Assembly (NCBI GenBank): GCA_964036295.1
Contig: OZ038462.1
Coordinates: 29,722,855 to 29,786,854, forward strand
Length of the DNA: 64,000 nt
Source: Plumapathes pennacea
Taxonomy: Eukaryota; Cnidaria; Anthozoa; Antipatharia; Myriopathidae
Direction: 5' to 3'
Below, in pieces: positions 61,750 through 64,000 of this stretch; position 1 is the stretch's first letter, and every line of letters starts with the position of its first letter. Below the pieces are notes generated by a model. It worked only from the letters and a program-made list of their open reading frames with translations, was not told the origin of the DNA and searched no databases. Position numbers and translations under genes: made by a program.

Positions 61750-63066
61750 ATAAAATAACAGGAATGTAGTTTTCAGAATCCAAGTTTGACAAGACGACGA
61801 CACACAATACGATGGAAAGAGGAATTTTTGTACTGTATGAGGGTGGTGTTACACTGGTCAATTTGCAACGACGATTTGCAACGATACGATGTTGCGCTAA
61901 AAATTGTTTCGGTGTAACACCCCATTGCCAACGATTTTTTAAGCTATTTGCATATATGCAAATAGCTTCTATGCCGGCGGTTTGGACTAACAGCCGTTCG
62001 GCCCATCTCATTAGGTCAATAAAATGTTCCCCCTCTAAGTAGCAAAAACTACTGAGGGGGGAGGGGCATGAAGTGTTATCCATATAAAAGCCGCCGTGGT
62101 ACAGGTCCTGTGAAAACTTTTGTCTTTTATTATCTACTTAACACAAAGAATGCACAGAGAGATTTTCAGTAAAGGGTTTCCGTGCTAATGTTATAACTTG
62201 GCGAAAGAATGTCAGAAGCTAAATTACCTCTCCAGGAGGGGTTTTCTAAATATAATTGGCTCTCTCGCACGTGGAGAATCAAGGCATTATTTAATGGCAG
62301 CTGCGAGTGTTGCCGATTCTTTGGTTGTATGTGGAAATTTGCTCCCCCTTCAGCCCCTGGCTGACATATCCAGTAGTTCCTGGCAAACAGGCGACACAGA
62401 TTCACATTTGGAGTGACATTTCTGGACACATTTGCGAATATACGCTCCGCTCACAAAAGAAGAAACACAGCACAGGCAGCCCATGCTCCGGGAGTCTGTC
62501 TGTCTGTCACAACTCTGAGTGCGATTTTACTGATAAAATAAAATTACGAAAACTATCACGCTTTTACGTCTACTAATTGTGTCCTGGATCTCTTTTGAAC
62601 GCTTTGGAGCCGTTTTAGAGCTAAAATAAAGAAGTTTTAAACTATGCTCTTTCGCCCGCAGAAATTTACAGAACGACTTCAAATATTTTGGCAATCTATA
62701 CTTTGCTCCTTTTATGTCGATCAGCTCAAATTAATCATATAATAAACTGTCATGTTTGTGCATTTGTGTTTGGTTATGCATAGTACGTAGTTGGCACAGT
62801 TTATAACCCCGATCAAACGGTGATAATATTCGACGATAGTTCGAACTCTCACCCCCGTTTCAACACGAACTATCATAGACTATCATCAACTAGCAAATAG
62901 CTTCACGTACGCTTTGCGGACCTATGTTTCGCAATGTTTGCAGTGCTGCAACGCGTTGCACAACACAATGGAAAGTAGAATTTTCGTACTGTATAAGGAC
63001 TGCTCTATACAGTGTATTTTGAAGACGTAAACAATTATAGTGTTTTGGGTTTTGTTTCCTTTGCTT
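61750..63066 (-). repeat. Inverted fragment related to the interior of the TTAA element
   Basis: 61,840-62,465 and 62,660-62,945 match, in reverse, 50,130-50,740 and 47,585-47,875. The 200 bp between them here are shorter than the 2.2 kb in the large element, which contains invading repeats, so this copy shows the less disturbed arrangement. The end matches 21,700-21,830. Confidence 0.65.
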
Positions 63067-63070
63067 GAAA

Positions 63071-63541
63071 CACAGGCAGCCCACAAGGTGTTACTAAGTC
63101 ACGCCTGATCGGTCAAGGTCTGATGACGTCACGGCCGATCAGTTAATAAGGATTTGTATGGGGAGATTTTCAAATCACATTTTATGCGTGAAAATAAAAA
63201 AATCTTTCTCCTGAAATTGGTCAGATAACATTACGAGTCCTTATTTACCGCTTAAGGTGACTTTCGAGGCGATTTGGCGCTGATTTAGTGATTCTTTTTT
63301 AATCACCACAAAAAACAAAATCGCTAAATCGGCGCCAAATCGCCTCGAAAGGCACCTTAAACGGTAAATAAGAACTCGTAATGTTATCTGACGAACTTCA
63401 GGAGTAAGATTTTTTTATTTTTACGCATAAAATGTGATTTGAAAATCTCCCCATACAAATCCTTATTAACCGATCGGCCATGACGTCATCAGACCTTGAC
63501 CGATCAGGCGTGACTTAGTAACACCTTGTGGGCTGCCTGTG
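63071..63541. mobile_element. Palindromic MITE, CACAGGC family, 471 bp
   Basis: Ends CACAGGCAGCCCACAAGG inverted at both termini; arms of about 220 bp. Target duplication CTTGAAA (63,064-63,070 and 63,542-63,548). Same terminal motif and target size as the element at 52,107. Confidence 0.85.
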
Positions 63542-63769
63542 CTTGAAAAGAGCAGGGGCGTAGCTACCATATACGCACATACGCACGGGCGTACAGCTGA
63601 AATCTGGAGAATATTTCTTAATCTGACAAAAATACAATTTTCTATTGCCTGAGACGTTTTTATCATTAAATTGGTTGATTTTGAATTGATTTCATATATT
63701 TTTTAGTATTATAGTGTACGTTACGCGAAAAAACGCATCCCATTCACGTATTCCTCCATCCAGACGTTA

Positions 63770-64000
63770 GGCCTGGTTCAAATGTCGCACCAGCGTCGTG
63801 TCGAACTCAATTGATCCATTAAGGTCGACACTTAGCGCGACTCTAGCTCGACGTTTGAATCAAACGTCGCGCCAGAGTCGGGTAGCACGACAGCCTGTGT
63901 CGCGCTACCCGTCTCTGGCGCGACGTTGATTCAAACGTCGAGCTACAGTCGCGCTAGTGTCGTGCTAATTGGGAATTAAGTTCGACATTGGCGCGATGTT
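63770..64000. mobile_element. Palindromic MITE running off the right edge
   Basis: Begins GGCCTGGTTCAAATGTCGC after TTA. The arms (GTAGCACGAC / GTCGCGCTAC; ACGTTTGAATC / GATTCAAACGT) fold around about 63,895. Probably PIF/Harbinger-like, but the right end is outside the window. Confidence 0.6.

Overview
The window reads as nuclear DNA of an animal, most likely an anthozoan cnidarian and probably a reef coral. This is inferred from intron-rich Ig/tyrosine-kinase genes, a PIF/Harbinger, Helitron, BEL/Pao and CR1/L2/Jockey-like repeat mix, and dense palindromic MITEs. No bacterial gene organisation is visible.

Left third (1-19,700), minus strand: two tandem receptor-tyrosine-kinase (RTK) paralogues. 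RTK-A runs from about 19,673 down to a stop at 5,394. Twenty-two coding exons can be placed: eleven Ig-like exons, one peritrophin-A-like (CBM14) exon, a transmembrane/juxtamembrane exon, eight exons of an intact-looking FGFR/VEGFR-class kinase domain, and a short tail exon. They total 4,760 coding bases, with the signal-peptide exon missing. RTK-B begins within 1 kb of the end of RTK-A and leaves through the left edge. Only Ig exons are seen, one with an apparent frameshift, and its last visible Ig is split by an intron holding a 39-bp minisatellite that repeats the splice donor. A PIF/Harbinger nuclease fragment lies between the two genes.

19,700-31,000: AT-rich sequence, LINE fragments, and a near-identical second copy (24,591-29,158) of the membrane-proximal Ig block of RTK-A (9,920-15,450). 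It carries five intact Ig exons but no kinase. The copy is bracketed by an inverted repeat of about 260 bp and abutted by a 516-bp fold-back element. A LINE fragment shared by both copies predates the duplication.

31,671-38,426: a full-length BEL/Pao LTR retrotransposon. Its two 342-bp LTRs show no difference I could find, the target duplication is CATTG, and an in-frame TGA separates the gag-protease-RT-RNase H frame from the integrase frame. It interrupts a Helitron N-terminal relic.

41,303-51,881: a 10.6-kb DNA transposon with terminal inverted repeats of about 1.1 kb and TTAA target duplications. It contains a multi-exon, broken gene for a DDE-like protein plus nested repeats. This is my best candidate for a poorly described element.

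52,000-64,000: palindromic MITEs, duplicated non-coding repeats, and Ig and fibronectin-III exons (53,456-59,497, minus strand) of a further cell-surface gene. All its exons have the same phase-1 symmetry as the RTK ectodomain exons.

Together the host genes look like a tandem family of modular cell-surface receptors in which symmetric phase-1 exons are duplicated and reshuffled inside a transposon-rich region. Exon limits come from reading frames and splice signals by eye; no alignment program or database was used.
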